From an uncultured Prevotella sp. (GTDB lineage: Bacteria > Bacteroidota > Bacteroidia > Bacteroidales > Bacteroidaceae), in the NCBI GenBank assembly GCA_900317405.1, contig ONGP01000002.1, positions 62,001-126,000 on the forward strand: DNA of 64,000 bases. Reading direction: 5' to 3'. The notes beneath the pieces are model-generated. The model searched no databases. It was not told the DNA's origin and worked only from the letters and a program-made list of their open reading frames with translations. The translations under genes were made by a program, and so were the position numbers. The number at the start of each line of letters is the position of its first letter. Position 1 is the stretch's first letter. Below, one piece after another: positions 35,800 through 45,314 of this stretch.

Positions 35800-37575
35800 A
35801 TGGAATATATCGTTTCGGCCAGAAAGTACCGTCCGTTGAGCTTCGACACGGTGGTGGGACAAGCTGCCCTTACCACCACGCTGAAGAATGCCGTGAAGAG
35901 CGGGAAACTAGCCCATGCCTACCTGTTTTGCGGACCGCGTGGAGTGGGCAAAACCACCTGTGCGCGTATCTTTGCAAAGGCAATAAACTGCCAAAACCCC
36001 ACTGCCGAGGGCGAGGCTTGTAACGAGTGTGAATCGTGCCAATCGTTCAACGAGCAGCGATCGCTCAACATCTTTGAGCTCGACGCCGCATCAAACAACT
36101 CGGTTGAACACATCAAGACACTGATGGAGCAGACACGCATCCCACCCCAGCTTGGCAAGTACAAGGTGTTTATCATCGACGAGGTGCACATGCTCTCTAC
36201 AGCTGCTTTCAACGCATTTCTGAAGACACTGGAGGAGCCACCCGCACACGTAATTTTCATTCTGGCCACCACCGAGAAACACAAGATTCTGCCAACCATT
36301 CTGAGCCGTTGTCAGATATACGACTTTGAGCGTATGACCATACGCAACACCATCGACCACCTGAAGCATGTGGCCGAACAAGAGGGCATAAAATACGAAG
36401 AACAGGCTCTGGCCGTTATCGCCGAAAAGGCTGATGGCGGTATGCGTGATGCCCTGTCAATATTTGACCAGGCTGCATCGTTCTGTCAGGGCAACATCAC
36501 CTACGACAAGGTGATAGAAGACCTGAACGTGCTAGATGCCGAGAACTACTTCAAAATAGTAGACCTCTCTATTAATAATAAGGTGAGCGACATTATGGTA
36601 CTGCTCAACTCGGTAATCAACAAGGGTTTCGACGGAGGCTTACTCATTCAGGGTCTAGCAAAGCACGTACGCAATGTGCTGATGGCCCGCGACCCGCAAA
36701 CTCTGCCACTGCTCGAAGTGAGCGACCAGATGCGCCAGCGATACGAGGAGCAGGCCAAGCGTTGTAAGATATCATTCCTGTATGATGCACTAAAGCTGAT
36801 GAATCAGTGCGATATCAACTATCGCCAATCGAGCAACAAGCGACTGTTGGTAGAACTCACACTGATACAGGTAGCCCAGATTACACAGCCTGCGGAGGAA
36901 GGCGCCAGTGCGGGGCGTAAGCCCCGAAGACTAAAATCCCTGTTTAAGAATCTGATTCAGCAGTCTCAGCCCAAGAAGACCACGGCCCCGCAGGTAGCCG
37001 CGGCTGAACGTGCTGTATCTACCCCTGCTGTTAATTCGGCCGCAAAGGCTGGCGGCATCACCAGCCAACCAGCGCCCGCTACCACCCGCACCATCAGCGG
37101 TATCGGTTTCTCATGGAATAAGCTTGGACAAAAGGATTCGCCTAAAAAGAGCGGTATGCAGATTATCCCAGGCTCAATCAACCTGCCCACAGGACAGGAT
37201 CATACTAACGATGCCCAATTCTCGCAGACCGATCTGGAATTCCAATGGATGTCGATGTGCAACCGCATGCCACAAAAGCTTAGCGGTATAGCCACACGCA
37301 TGAAGAATATGAACCCGACAATAACTGATTTCCCAGCCATCGAGATAATGGTTGACAACGACTTGATAAAACAGGAAATCGAAGATATCAAGGGGAGCAT
37401 TACCAAGACTCTACAAATATATCTGCACAACAATCAGTTGCATATTGAAGTAATTGTAAGTGAACAGCAAGAGATGCCGAAGATACTCAGTCGTAGAGAG
37501 CAATACGAAGAGATGGCAGAAAATAATCCTGCCGTAGCAAAGCTACAGCAGGCATTAGATTTAGAATTGGCTTGA
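35800..37575 (+). CDS. dnaX: DNA polymerase III subunits gamma/tau
   Basis: 591 residues from ATG 35800. Clamp-loader ATPase: Walker A GPRGVGKTTCARIF (about 45), zinc module with cysteines in AINCQNPTAEGEACNECESC, DEVHML Walker B, and sensor ATTEKHKILPTILSRC. After about 370 there is a low-complexity Ala/Pro/Thr linker and a tau-like C-terminal domain (about 475-580). It loads the beta clamp and holds the replisome together. No obvious slippery A-run for a short gamma product was noticed. Confidence 0.96.
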   Translation: MEYIVSARKYRPLSFDTVVGQAALTTTLKNAVKSGKLAHAYLFCGPRGVGKTTCARIFAKAINCQNPTAEGEACNECESCQSFNEQRSLNIFELDAASNNSVEHIKTLMEQTRIPPQLGKYKVFIIDEVHMLSTAAFNAFLKTLEEPPAHVIFILATTEKHKILPTILSRCQIYDFERMTIRNTIDHLKHVAEQEGIKYEEQALAVIAEKADGGMRDALSIFDQAASFCQGNITYDKVIEDLNVLDAENYFKIVDLSINNKVSDIMVLLNSVINKGFDGGLLIQGLAKHVRNVLMARDPQTLPLLEVSDQMRQRYEEQAKRCKISFLYDALKLMNQCDINYRQSSNKRLLVELTLIQVAQITQPAEEGASAGRKPRRLKSLFKNLIQQSQPKKTTAPQVAAAERAVSTPAVNSAAKAGGITSQPAPATTRTISGIGFSWNKLGQKDSPKKSGMQIIPGSINLPTGQDHTNDAQFSQTDLEFQWMSMCNRMPQKLSGIATRMKNMNPTITDFPAIEIMVDNDLIKQEIEDIKGSITKTLQIYLHNNQLHIEVIVSEQQEMPKILSRREQYEEMAENNPAVAKLQQALDLELA

Positions 37576-37600
37576 GTCACACAGACCCAAGCCAATTTCA
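37565..37600. terminator. Bidirectional terminator, dnaX/receiver gene
   Basis: Stem AATTGGCTTGAGTC (37565-37578) with GACCCAAGCCAATT (37584-37597), one mismatch; it includes the dnaX stop codon. Confidence 0.8.
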
Positions 37601-37611
37601 TTTCCAGTTTA

Positions 37612-37968
37612 TTACTCCCCAAGAATCTTCTTGAGCAGCGAGATACACTCGTCGCGGTTAACGGGTTTTGACAGGAATCCGTCGCAACCAGCCTTCTCTG
37701 CGGCAGTACGGTCACTGTCAAAAGCGTTTGCAGTCAGCGCAACAACTGGCAGATCAGGACGTTTTTCCTTAATCTGCTTGGTTGCCTCGAGGCCGTCCAT
37801 AATAGGCATCTTGATGTCCATCAACACCAGATCGTAATTGCCAGCCTCAACCATATCTACGGCAATCTTACCATTCTTGGCACGATCGAACTCAAAGTCT
37901 TTCTTCAGCAGGTACGTCATTAGTACATAGTTGCTGTCATTGTCTTCTGCTACTAGAATCTTTTTCAT
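37612..37968 (-). CDS. Single-domain response regulator (CheY-like)
   Basis: 118 residues, receiver domain only: acidic pair VAEDND, phosphoacceptor in DLVLMDIKMPIMDG (about 52), Thr in VVALTANAF and Lys in FLSKPVN. No output domain. It is the third gene after a TPR histidine kinase and a sugar transporter on the same strand, so it may receive phosphate from that kinase and pass it on or act by protein contact. Confidence 0.9.
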   Translation of the reverse strand: MKKILVAEDNDSNYVLMTYLLKKDFEFDRAKNGKIAVDMVEAGNYDLVLMDIKMPIMDGLEATKQIKEKRPDLPVVALTANAFDSDRTAAEKAGCDGFLSKPVNRDECISLLKKILGE

Positions 37969-37994
37969 AATTGTTCCATCTTATAATATTATAT

Positions 37995-39476
37995 TTATTT
38001 TGCAAGTCTATCCTTCCACATCTTGCTCATGTCCTCCAGGGTCTTACCCTTTGTCTCAGGCACGAGTCGCCATACAAATACAGCAGCTACTACACAGATG
38101 ATACCATAGAGACCATAGGTAAACCAGTGACCAAAGTCATCGCCATCGCTCAGGTGCATGTTGAACATTGGCACAAATGATGAGCTTACAATGAAATTAG
38201 AAATCCACTGGAAAGCTACTGCGATAGCAACAGCACCACCACGGATGGTGTTTGGGAATATCTCAGCAATGAGTACCCATGTGATTGGGCCCCATGAGAA
38301 CATAAACGATGCAGAATAAATGAGCAGCGATGCTGCTGTAACAAGTGCAAGACTGTCGTTACCGAATGTAACGGCTACACCGAAAGCACCCAGAGCCATA
38401 CCAAGCGAACCTGAGATGAGCAGAGGCTTGCGTCCCCACTTCTCGACAGTGAACACAGCCACCAGTGTAAAAGAGATATTGATGATACCCATGAATACTG
38501 TCAGCATCATCGGGTCGTCCATACCCATATCGCCAAAGATACGTGGAGCATAGTATAGTACAGCATTGATTCCTACTGCCTGCTGGAATACTGACAGCAT
38601 GATACCTACAAAGATACACAAAGCACCATAGGTCATCAGTTTCTCGGTCTTTACCACCATTGTATCCTTGATATCCTGCAGAATCTGTTTAGCCTTCAGG
38701 CTACCGTTGATCTTAGCCAGAATACCCTCGGCCTTCTGGTCCTGCCCGATAGATACTAGATAACGTGGAGTCTCTGGTACGAAGCAGATGAGCAATGCAA
38801 AGAGACCTGCAGGCACAGCCTCGCTTCCGAACATATAGCGCCAACCAGTAGTAACGGTCCACTGTGCTGCAGGATTGATAGCAGCCAGACCCTTACCCAT
38901 CTCCTCAACCAAAGGCTGGATATGATCGCCTAGGATGAAGAAGTTGACGAAATAAACTACCAACTGACCGAAAATGATAGCGAACTGGTTCCACGATACC
39001 AGCATACCACGGATATTAGAAGGAGCCACCTCACCGATATACATTGGGCAGATGGCCGAAGCCAATCCTACGCCGATACCACCTATCACACGATAGATAT
39101 TAAACATGATAAGCAGCGAATAGGTAGGTGTGCCATGTTCGAAGAACAAGAACTCCGGCTCCATCGATCCGAGTGCCGAGATAAAAAACAGCAAACCGGC
39201 AATGATTAGCGACTTTTTACGACCCAGGTTAGTAGCAAGGAATCCTGACAGAGCCGATCCGATGATACAGCCTATCAGCGCACTAGCCGATGTAAAACCA
39301 TGCCAGCCATCGGTATAGGCAAAATCCTTCGACTCCATAAAGAAAGCCTGTAATCCCTTTTCTGCACCAGATATAACAGCAGTGTCGTATCCGAACAGCA
39401 GGCCGCCAAGTACTGCGACCATTACGATTGAAATCAGGTAGGCCTTGCTACCCTGTTCTGTTTGTTGATTCATCAT
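37995..39476 (-). CDS. Sugar:H+ symporter, MFS sugar porter (XylE/AraE type)
   Basis: 493 residues, 12 helices. Sugar-porter signatures: GYDTAVISGAEKG in helix 1, NLGRKKSLI, PMYIGEVAPSNIRGMLVSWN, QQAVGINAVLYYAPRIF, KWGRKPLL and PETKGKTLEDM at the end. It probably imports xylose or arabinose, to judge from family resemblance and the divergent GH51 gene. Only 2 bp separate it from the kinase gene. Confidence 0.92.
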   Translation of the reverse strand: MMNQQTEQGSKAYLISIVMVAVLGGLLFGYDTAVISGAEKGLQAFFMESKDFAYTDGWHGFTSASALIGCIIGSALSGFLATNLGRKKSLIIAGLLFFISALGSMEPEFLFFEHGTPTYSLLIMFNIYRVIGGIGVGLASAICPMYIGEVAPSNIRGMLVSWNQFAIIFGQLVVYFVNFFILGDHIQPLVEEMGKGLAAINPAAQWTVTTGWRYMFGSEAVPAGLFALLICFVPETPRYLVSIGQDQKAEGILAKINGSLKAKQILQDIKDTMVVKTEKLMTYGALCIFVGIMLSVFQQAVGINAVLYYAPRIFGDMGMDDPMMLTVFMGIINISFTLVAVFTVEKWGRKPLLISGSLGMALGAFGVAVTFGNDSLALVTAASLLIYSASFMFSWGPITWVLIAEIFPNTIRGGAVAIAVAFQWISNFIVSSSFVPMFNMHLSDGDDFGHWFTYGLYGIICVVAAVFVWRLVPETKGKTLEDMSKMWKDRLAK

Positions 39477-39478
39477 AA

Positions 39479-41314
39479 TTATTTGTTTGTTTTAAGTTTA
39501 ATTGGCAAGCTAAGTGTAAAGGTGGTGCCCTCGTCCGACGTTCTGTCGAGCTTTAGTGTTCCACCAAGTTTCTCTACAGTTTCGTGACAATATGCCAAGC
39601 CAAGACCTAAACCTTCTTTGAACTCATCAACCTTGGTAAATCGGTTGAAGATGGTACCAATCTTATCCGAAGGTATACCACATCCAGTATCCTCGATGGT
39701 AAAGTAGAAGTATGTCTTATCTTTCTTCAGCGTCAGTCGGATGTAACCCTGGTCAGTAAACTTCGCTGAATTCTCCAGTATATTACCCAACATCTGCAAC
39801 AGACTATCGCTGTTGGTAGTAAGCATCTTGTCGTCGCTACCCGTCAGGTCCACCAGTTCCACACAGATACGTGCCTTATCTACATCGGGCATTGCATCTA
39901 TCGCGCGCTTACATATGTCGAGTGCATCAGTATCCTCCGCATCTTTCATCAGGTCTTTGGTATGCTCATTGGCCAGTGCCAGCATCTTGTTTACCAACGA
40001 TGTAATATGGCGGGTATTCTTGCTGATGGTATCGGCAATACCCTTACGCTCGGCAGGTTCAAACTCCGAACCTTCCTCGGTAAGTACCTGCGTAAATCCA
40101 TTGATGATGTTAAGCGGTGTACGTATCTCGTGACTCACACTGCGTATGAATTCTGTCTTCATCTCGTCGGCTGCTGCCACATGCTTGTAGGCCGACTTCA
40201 ATTCCCGGTTCTTCTTCAGCAGCATATCCTGATATCTACGTTTACCGTAGATGGTCATTGCCAGACCGATAATCAGCATCAGCGCCAGCACCATTGCTAT
40301 CACCAACACTATGTTCATTATGCGTGCAGCCTTCTGTCCCTGGCGTAGCAACACCATCTCTTCTTCCTGCTTCTGTATGTTCTCAGCAATCATCACACCA
40401 GTAATCGAGTCGCGCATATGCATCAGATCGCGCTGAGTCATAAATGCTTTGTCATCAAATCCCTGATAGCGATAGATATCACAGCGCAACAAGTAGCGCT
40501 CCTTCATATTAGGCAATGTCTCTACTTCTGCCAATGCCTTTTCGGCATTACCATCCAACAAAGTTTTGTACACGCGCGCGTATGGTACAAATATGTCTAC
40601 CGAAGGCCCGCCATTCATACTCTCAGCTCTTTCTGCCTGCGCATAATTCTCGTAGAATCCCTTGTAGTCCTTCTGCTTGAACTTCACGATAGCCTTCACA
40701 GCGTATGCACTGGCCTTTCCGCGCCAATAGCCTTCAGAGCTCTTATGCTTCTCAAGCTCTTTCAGGTCCTCTTCCAGCCACTTCAGGGTTTCCTTGATAT
40801 CGTTGTTAAGCTGTATATGTGCCATCGCCAGATACAGAAAACTCAGTCCCTCGGCCTCGTATCGCGTACCTTTTATAAGTGCAATGGCATTCTGCAGTTC
40901 ACGCACAGCTCCAGGAATGTTTCCGCACGCGTTGTATACGTGTCCAAGCATTTTAGGGGCCAGATACTGTTCATCCTTAGCTTCCCACTTTCTGCGCATC
41001 AGGTCATCCTTCATCGTGTTGGCTATGTGGTAAGCATCATGGATATTCATTCTGTCCAAATTATACATCACTCCACATGTCCACGACTCGTAGTATGCTT
41101 CATTGTCTTTATCCTCAATAGCATGGCTCTGATATGCCCAACAGGCAGCATACACCACCTTTGGGTCTTCTTGCGAACATGTCGCCCACATTGCTTCATG
41201 AAGTTTATGGTGCTCTATTGTATCTTTGCAATGCTCTGTCTGCGCCTCTATCTGGGGTGATGCCAGCAGAGCCGCAAGACTGATTATATATTTATTCCAA
41301 TGGTTAATCATCAT
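39479..41314 (-). CDS. Periplasmic-TPR sensor histidine kinase
   Basis: 611 residues: signal peptide (about 1-24), periplasmic TPR-like helices (about 30-310), one membrane helix (IVLVIAMVLALMLIIGLAM, about 335-355), HisKA with SVSHEIRTPLNII, and an intact ATPase domain (N-box LGNILENSAKFT, G1 EDTGCGIP, G2 GLGLGLAYC). It probably senses a periplasmic ligand or protein. The two downstream genes are a sugar transporter and a lone receiver, an unusual three-gene arrangement, and the divergent gene is an arabinofuranosidase. Confidence 0.9.
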   Translation of the reverse strand: MMINHWNKYIISLAALLASPQIEAQTEHCKDTIEHHKLHEAMWATCSQEDPKVVYAACWAYQSHAIEDKDNEAYYESWTCGVMYNLDRMNIHDAYHIANTMKDDLMRRKWEAKDEQYLAPKMLGHVYNACGNIPGAVRELQNAIALIKGTRYEAEGLSFLYLAMAHIQLNNDIKETLKWLEEDLKELEKHKSSEGYWRGKASAYAVKAIVKFKQKDYKGFYENYAQAERAESMNGGPSVDIFVPYARVYKTLLDGNAEKALAEVETLPNMKERYLLRCDIYRYQGFDDKAFMTQRDLMHMRDSITGVMIAENIQKQEEEMVLLRQGQKAARIMNIVLVIAMVLALMLIIGLAMTIYGKRRYQDMLLKKNRELKSAYKHVAAADEMKTEFIRSVSHEIRTPLNIINGFTQVLTEEGSEFEPAERKGIADTISKNTRHITSLVNKMLALANEHTKDLMKDAEDTDALDICKRAIDAMPDVDKARICVELVDLTGSDDKMLTTNSDSLLQMLGNILENSAKFTDQGYIRLTLKKDKTYFYFTIEDTGCGIPSDKIGTIFNRFTKVDEFKEGLGLGLAYCHETVEKLGGTLKLDRTSDEGTTFTLSLPIKLKTNK

Positions 41315-41342
41315 TTATTGTTGGGTTTCAGAAAATCCTCTG

Positions 41343-41374
41343 CAAAAGTAACGTTTTTCTTTTAATTCGCCAAA
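41343..41374 (-). promoter_or_regulatory. Promoter of the kinase/transporter/receiver operon
   Basis: -7 TACTTTTG (41350-41343), -33 TTTG (41374-41371), 20-nt spacing: full consensus. Confidence 0.85.
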
Positions 41375-41434
41375 CATTTTCCGCGTTAAAACGTTATTTT
41401 TTGTATAAACAACACCACTTTCGGAATTTTTATG

Positions 41435-41442
41435 TATTTTTG
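41435..41442 (+). promoter_or_regulatory. Promoter -7 element of the second GH51 gene (TATTTTTG)
   Basis: TAnnTTTG on +, 30 nt ahead of the ATG at 41473; divergent from the kinase promoter about 85 bp away. Confidence 0.65.
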
Positions 41443-41472
41443 TACCCGATAACGACTAATTACAAACGAAAT

Positions 41473-43485
41473 ATGAAACATTTATCAACACTGCTACTTC
41501 TGGCTGCCAGTCTTACGGCTGGAGCTCAGACTCACGTTCTCGACGTGAACACTAAGAAACTAGGGGCACCCGTACAGCCTACGATGTACGGCATCTTTTT
41601 CGAGGATATCAACTACGCTGCCGATGGCGGGCTTTATGCCGAAATGGTAAAGAACCGCTCGTTCGAGTTTCCACAGCATCTGATGGGATGGCGTGCCTAT
41701 GGCAACTTCGACGTCAAGAACGATGGGCCGTTCGAGCGCAATCCACACTATGTACGACTGAAGTATTCTGGTCATAGCGATAAGTTCACAGGACTTGAGA
41801 ACGAAGGTTTCTTCGGCATCTCCACCAAGAAGGATGCCACCTACCGTTTCTCTGTATGGGCTCGTTGCCCAGAGGGAGGCAAGTCTACCCTCGAGGTTAG
41901 CCTAGTCGACAATGACACCATGGGCGAAGACCAGCGCTTTGCTACAGTAAAGGTAAAGGTTTCAGGCACCGAATGGAAAAAATACACTGCCACCATTACC
42001 TCGCCACGCACTGAGGCTAATGGTGCTCTCCGCATCTTCTTGGCTGGCGACAAGGCTACCACCGACGTTGAGCACATCTCACTCTTCCCTACCGACACAT
42101 GGAAGGGACGCGAGAACGGCATGCGTAAGGATCTGGCCCAGGCTCTTGCCGACATGCATCCAGGCGTATTCCGATTCCCAGGTGGATGTATCGTTGAGGG
42201 TACCGATCTTGAGACCCGCTACCAGTGGAAGAACACAGTAGGTCCTGTAGAGAATCGTCCACTCAACGAGAACCGTTGGCACTACACCTTCGGCTATCGT
42301 TTCTTCCCCGACTACTACCAGAGCTACGGACTTGGTTTCTTCGAGTTCTTCCAGCTCTGCGAGGACTTCGGCTCTGAGGCCCTACCTGTTATTTCTTGCG
42401 GACTGTCGTGTCAGTTCCAGAACCCTGATCCCACCAAAGCAGGCGTGCATGTAGCTATCGACGATCTTGAGCCTTACATCCAGGATGCTCTCGATCTTAT
42501 AGAGTTTGCCAACGGCGATGTAAACACCAAGTGGGGTAAGGTGCGTGCCGATATGGGGCACCCTGCTCCATTCAACCTTAAGTTCTTGGGGGTTGGTAAT
42601 GAGCAGTGGGACTATGATGAGCAGCACGGCGGCTTCGGTCCAGTGTTCACAGCTCGTCTCAAGAAATTCAGCGACGCCATCCGCAAGAAGTATCCTAATA
42701 TCAAGCTCATCGGCACCACAGGTCCTAACTCTGAGGGATGGGACTTCGACCTGCTCCAACCACGCATGAAGGAGCTCAAGGTCGACCTTTACGACGAGCA
42801 CTACTATCGCAACGAGGAGTGGTTCCTTACCCACGGCCTGCGCTACGACTCTTACGACCGCAAGGGGCCAAAGGTGTTTGCCGGCGAGTATGCATGCCAC
42901 GGTAGCAACAAGCACAAGTGGAACCACTATTATACCTCTCTGTTAGAGGCTGCCCACATGACAGGTATCGAGCGTAATGCTGATATCGTTCATATGGCCA
43001 CCTACGCTCCACTCTTCGCTCACGTCGAAGGCTGGCAGTGGCGTCCCGATGCCATCTGGTACGATAATCTGCGCATGTTCAAGTCTGTCAGCTACTATGT
43101 TCAGCAGCTATATGCAATGAACAAGGGTACCAACGTGCTACAGCTCACCATGAACAAGAAACCTGTTGCCGGTCAGCCAGGTCAGGACGGTCTGTTCGCA
43201 TCATCTGTATGGGATGCCAATACTGGCGAGGTTATAATCAAGGTGGTCAACACCAGCGATAAAACTCAGCCAGTAAGCATCCAGTTGCAGGGTATGAAGG
43301 GCGCTCGCACCGCACAGACCATCACCCTAAGCCATAGCGGTATGGACGACGAGAACACTCTTGACAACCCCGAGAAGATTATCCCTCGTCCAGGCACATG
43401 TAAGGTCGATGCCGGCAAGGGTGCATCACTGCTACTCGATAACATCCCTGCATTGTCATTCAGGCTCTATAAAGTTAAAAAGTAA
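41473..43485 (+). CDS. Secreted alpha-L-arabinofuranosidase, GH51 with N-terminal carbohydrate-binding-like domain
   Basis: 670 residues from ATG 41473. Signal peptide MKHLSTLLLLAASLTAGAQ. An N-terminal module (about 55-215) includes a beta-sandwich resembling carbohydrate-binding families, then the GH51 barrel with FLGVGNEQWDYDEQHGG (acid/base, about 375-390) and KVFAGEYACHG (nucleophile, about 470), and a C-terminal beta domain. It differs from the first GH51 in length and layout, suggesting another substrate such as arabinoxylan versus arabinan. Monocistronic, ending at a strong terminator. Confidence 0.92.
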   Translation: MKHLSTLLLLAASLTAGAQTHVLDVNTKKLGAPVQPTMYGIFFEDINYAADGGLYAEMVKNRSFEFPQHLMGWRAYGNFDVKNDGPFERNPHYVRLKYSGHSDKFTGLENEGFFGISTKKDATYRFSVWARCPEGGKSTLEVSLVDNDTMGEDQRFATVKVKVSGTEWKKYTATITSPRTEANGALRIFLAGDKATTDVEHISLFPTDTWKGRENGMRKDLAQALADMHPGVFRFPGGCIVEGTDLETRYQWKNTVGPVENRPLNENRWHYTFGYRFFPDYYQSYGLGFFEFFQLCEDFGSEALPVISCGLSCQFQNPDPTKAGVHVAIDDLEPYIQDALDLIEFANGDVNTKWGKVRADMGHPAPFNLKFLGVGNEQWDYDEQHGGFGPVFTARLKKFSDAIRKKYPNIKLIGTTGPNSEGWDFDLLQPRMKELKVDLYDEHYYRNEEWFLTHGLRYDSYDRKGPKVFAGEYACHGSNKHKWNHYYTSLLEAAHMTGIERNADIVHMATYAPLFAHVEGWQWRPDAIWYDNLRMFKSVSYYVQQLYAMNKGTNVLQLTMNKKPVAGQPGQDGLFASSVWDANTGEVIIKVVNTSDKTQPVSIQLQGMKGARTAQTITLSHSGMDDENTLDNPEKIIPRPGTCKVDAGKGASLLLDNIPALSFRLYKVKK

Positions 43486-43497
43486 TAAAAACAAAGC

Positions 43498-43530
43498 AAA
43501 TCTCCCCAATTTTCGGGGAGATTTCTTTTT
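43498..43530 (+). terminator. Terminator after the second GH51 gene
   Basis: Perfect 10-bp stem AAATCTCCCC (43498-43507) with GGGGAGATTT (43515-43524), then CTTTTTT. Confidence 0.92.
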
Positions 43531-43536
43531 TAATTG

Positions 43537-43544
43537 TATCTTTG
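43537..43544 (+). promoter_or_regulatory. Promoter -7 element of the riboswitch transcript (TATCTTTG)
   Basis: TATCTTTGCAG about 28 nt ahead of the aptamer; directly follows the GH51 terminator. Confidence 0.7.
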
Positions 43545-43571
43545 CAGCGCATAACAGCAATGTGATGCCCA

Positions 43572-43729
43572 TAAAGGTGCACTTAACTGTGCTTAATTGG
43601 GAACGTGAGTGTGAATCTCCGACTGTCCCGCAGCAGTGAACTCCATTATGGCTCCTAAGCAATCAAGCCATTGCCCGTTTGGACGAGAAGGCGCTTGGGA
43701 GTGGAGGAAAGTCTGAAGACCAGCCTTTA
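43572..43729 (+). promoter_or_regulatory. Cobalamin riboswitch aptamer
   Basis: Closing helix TAAAGG (43572-43577) with CCTTTA (43724-43729). The conserved core reads GGGAACGTGAGTGTGAATC, then CTGTCCCGCAGCAGTGA, and the 3' part GGAGGAAAGTCTGAAGACC, the usual B12-box order. Binding of cobalamin normally turns the downstream genes off. Downstream is a hairpin plus 12-T run (43851-43901), so control is probably at transcription termination. Confidence 0.93.
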
Positions 43730-43850
43730 ATTGGAAAATGCCGAATGCTCTCGATGTAAGGGTCCCAGGCGATACGTTTGTTTTTCTCGAGAGAGTTGTC
43801 TATGACTCAGCGCATATTGTGCGCATACGTGTATTATTATATAAGTTCCT

Positions 43851-43901
43851 CAGGGGGAAGGTCTGTCGAGAGACAACACCTCCCCTCTATTTTTTTTTTT
43901 T
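43851..43901 (+). terminator. Riboswitch expression-platform terminator
   Basis: Imperfect stem AGGGG..GGT (43852-43862) with ACC..CCCCT (43878-43886), then twelve T residues. GTTGTCT at 43795-43801 can pair instead with AGACAAC at 43871-43877, a possible antiterminator. Confidence 0.7.
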
Positions 43902-43943
43902 GTAATTTGATACTAAAAAGTTTTTTCTTTCAGAAAAAAGTTG

Positions 43944-43951
43944 TACTTTTG
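43944..43951 (+). promoter_or_regulatory. Possible second promoter (-7 TACTTTTG) between riboswitch and first phosphatase gene
   Basis: TAnnTTTG flanked by AGTTG and CAACT (imperfect dyad), 30 nt ahead of ATG 43982. If active, it would express the genes independently of the riboswitch. Confidence 0.45.
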
Positions 43952-43981
43952 CAACTAACAATCTGTTTATTGTCAACTAGG

Positions 43982-45313
43982 ATGAAGAAACTGCTCTTAA
44001 CAATAGCTGTGGTTGCATCGGTATCCCTGTGTGCCAATGCACAAAAAACGAAAGCTTCTTCAATTGAGAAGGAGATCAAGGCCGACATCAATCGTGCCGC
44101 AGGCATGTTCTATGCCCGCTCTACAGCTAAAATTCCCAAAGATACTCCCGCACCCAAAGGCAAGAAGCCTTTCTATATCAACCACTATGGCTGTCCAGGC
44201 CCGTTTTACCTCGACAAGTCAGAGTATTACACCGAGACCTACGCTATACTCTCTAAGGCCGATTCGCTAGGTAAGCTGACTCCACTTGGGAAGGATGTGC
44301 TTCGCAGAGTAACCATGCTCAGGGATGACGCCTACAACCGCGATGGCGAACTTACAGTCCGAGGAGCCCAGCAGAGTCGCACACTGGTAAAACAGATGGT
44401 AGAGCGATTCCCCGATATGTTTACACCGCAGGGATACTACAGTGTGCGCAGCACTATTGACAACCGATGCATTATGACCATGCAGGAAGGACTTCTACAG
44501 CTTTCTGCCATGCTGCAACCTATCGTAGCCCGCAGTAAGGCATCGCTCCAGGAAAAGAGATTTATGGACCCTGTCGACAAGCAACTTACCGACCAGCGCC
44601 TCGACTCGATTACAAGCATCAGCTACGACCGCTTCACAGCGCTCAACTCCAACGACACCCGTCTTATGACGTCGCTGTTCAACGATCAGAACTATGTTCT
44701 ACACAATATCGATGCGGGCAGACTGGCCAAACGTCTGTTTCTACTTGCAGGCAACGTACAGCACTCAGAGATAGCCGACAAGATAACCCTTTTCGACATT
44801 TTCACTTCTGAAGAGATCCGCTTGCATTGGCGCAAGCAGAACGCATGGCACTATATCAACTACGGCGGCTGTACGCTCAACGGCGGCTACCAGGCCTATC
44901 TGCAGCGAACCACGCTGCGTAACATGATACACATGGGCGACAGCGTGATGAAACGTTATAACCCATTGATGCACCTGCGCTACACCACTAGCCAAGTCAT
45001 TATGAGCATGGCCTGTCTGATGGACTTGAACGGTTACGGACTCCACACCGCCAACCTCGACTCGCTCGAAGATTACGGATGGGCAAACTACCGCATAGCT
45101 CCACTTGGCGGCAGCATCATGATGATACACTATCGCTCAGACCGCAATGATCCAGATGTTCTGGTCAAGGTTCTGCTTAACGGTCAGGAGGCCCGTATGC
45201 CTATAGAGACCGACTGCGCCCCCTACTACCACTGGAGGGACGTAAAGCGATACTATCTGCGCAAACTATATAGATATGAAAACCGCAGAACAAACATTAA
45301 AAAGAATAAGTGA
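43982..45313 (+). CDS. Secreted histidine-acid-phosphatase homologue without catalytic residues
   Basis: 443 residues from ATG 43982 with signal peptide MKKLLLTIAVVASVSLCANA. Clearly a paralogue of the next gene (both share an N-terminal HYG motif, a GGxxLNGGxQxY segment and ETDCAPYYHW / QTDCAPYYHW). But the RHG catalytic motif is gone: HYGCPGPFY (about 67-75) replaces HYGRHGSRY, and the C-terminal GHE is TTS (about 336). So it cannot use the family's phosphohistidine mechanism; a binding, scaffold or regulatory role is likely. First gene behind the cobalamin riboswitch; 1 bp before the active paralogue. Confidence 0.85.
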   Translation: MKKLLLTIAVVASVSLCANAQKTKASSIEKEIKADINRAAGMFYARSTAKIPKDTPAPKGKKPFYINHYGCPGPFYLDKSEYYTETYAILSKADSLGKLTPLGKDVLRRVTMLRDDAYNRDGELTVRGAQQSRTLVKQMVERFPDMFTPQGYYSVRSTIDNRCIMTMQEGLLQLSAMLQPIVARSKASLQEKRFMDPVDKQLTDQRLDSITSISYDRFTALNSNDTRLMTSLFNDQNYVLHNIDAGRLAKRLFLLAGNVQHSEIADKITLFDIFTSEEIRLHWRKQNAWHYINYGGCTLNGGYQAYLQRTTLRNMIHMGDSVMKRYNPLMHLRYTTSQVIMSMACLMDLNGYGLHTANLDSLEDYGWANYRIAPLGGSIMMIHYRSDRNDPDVLVKVLLNGQEARMPIETDCAPYYHWRDVKRYYLRKLYRYENRRTNIKKNK

Positions 45314-45314
45314 T

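Noticed and set aside
43778..43981. Longer N-terminus for the first phosphatase homologue
   Set aside because: It crosses the terminator T-run and removes the signal peptide; ATG 43982 gives a standard export signal.
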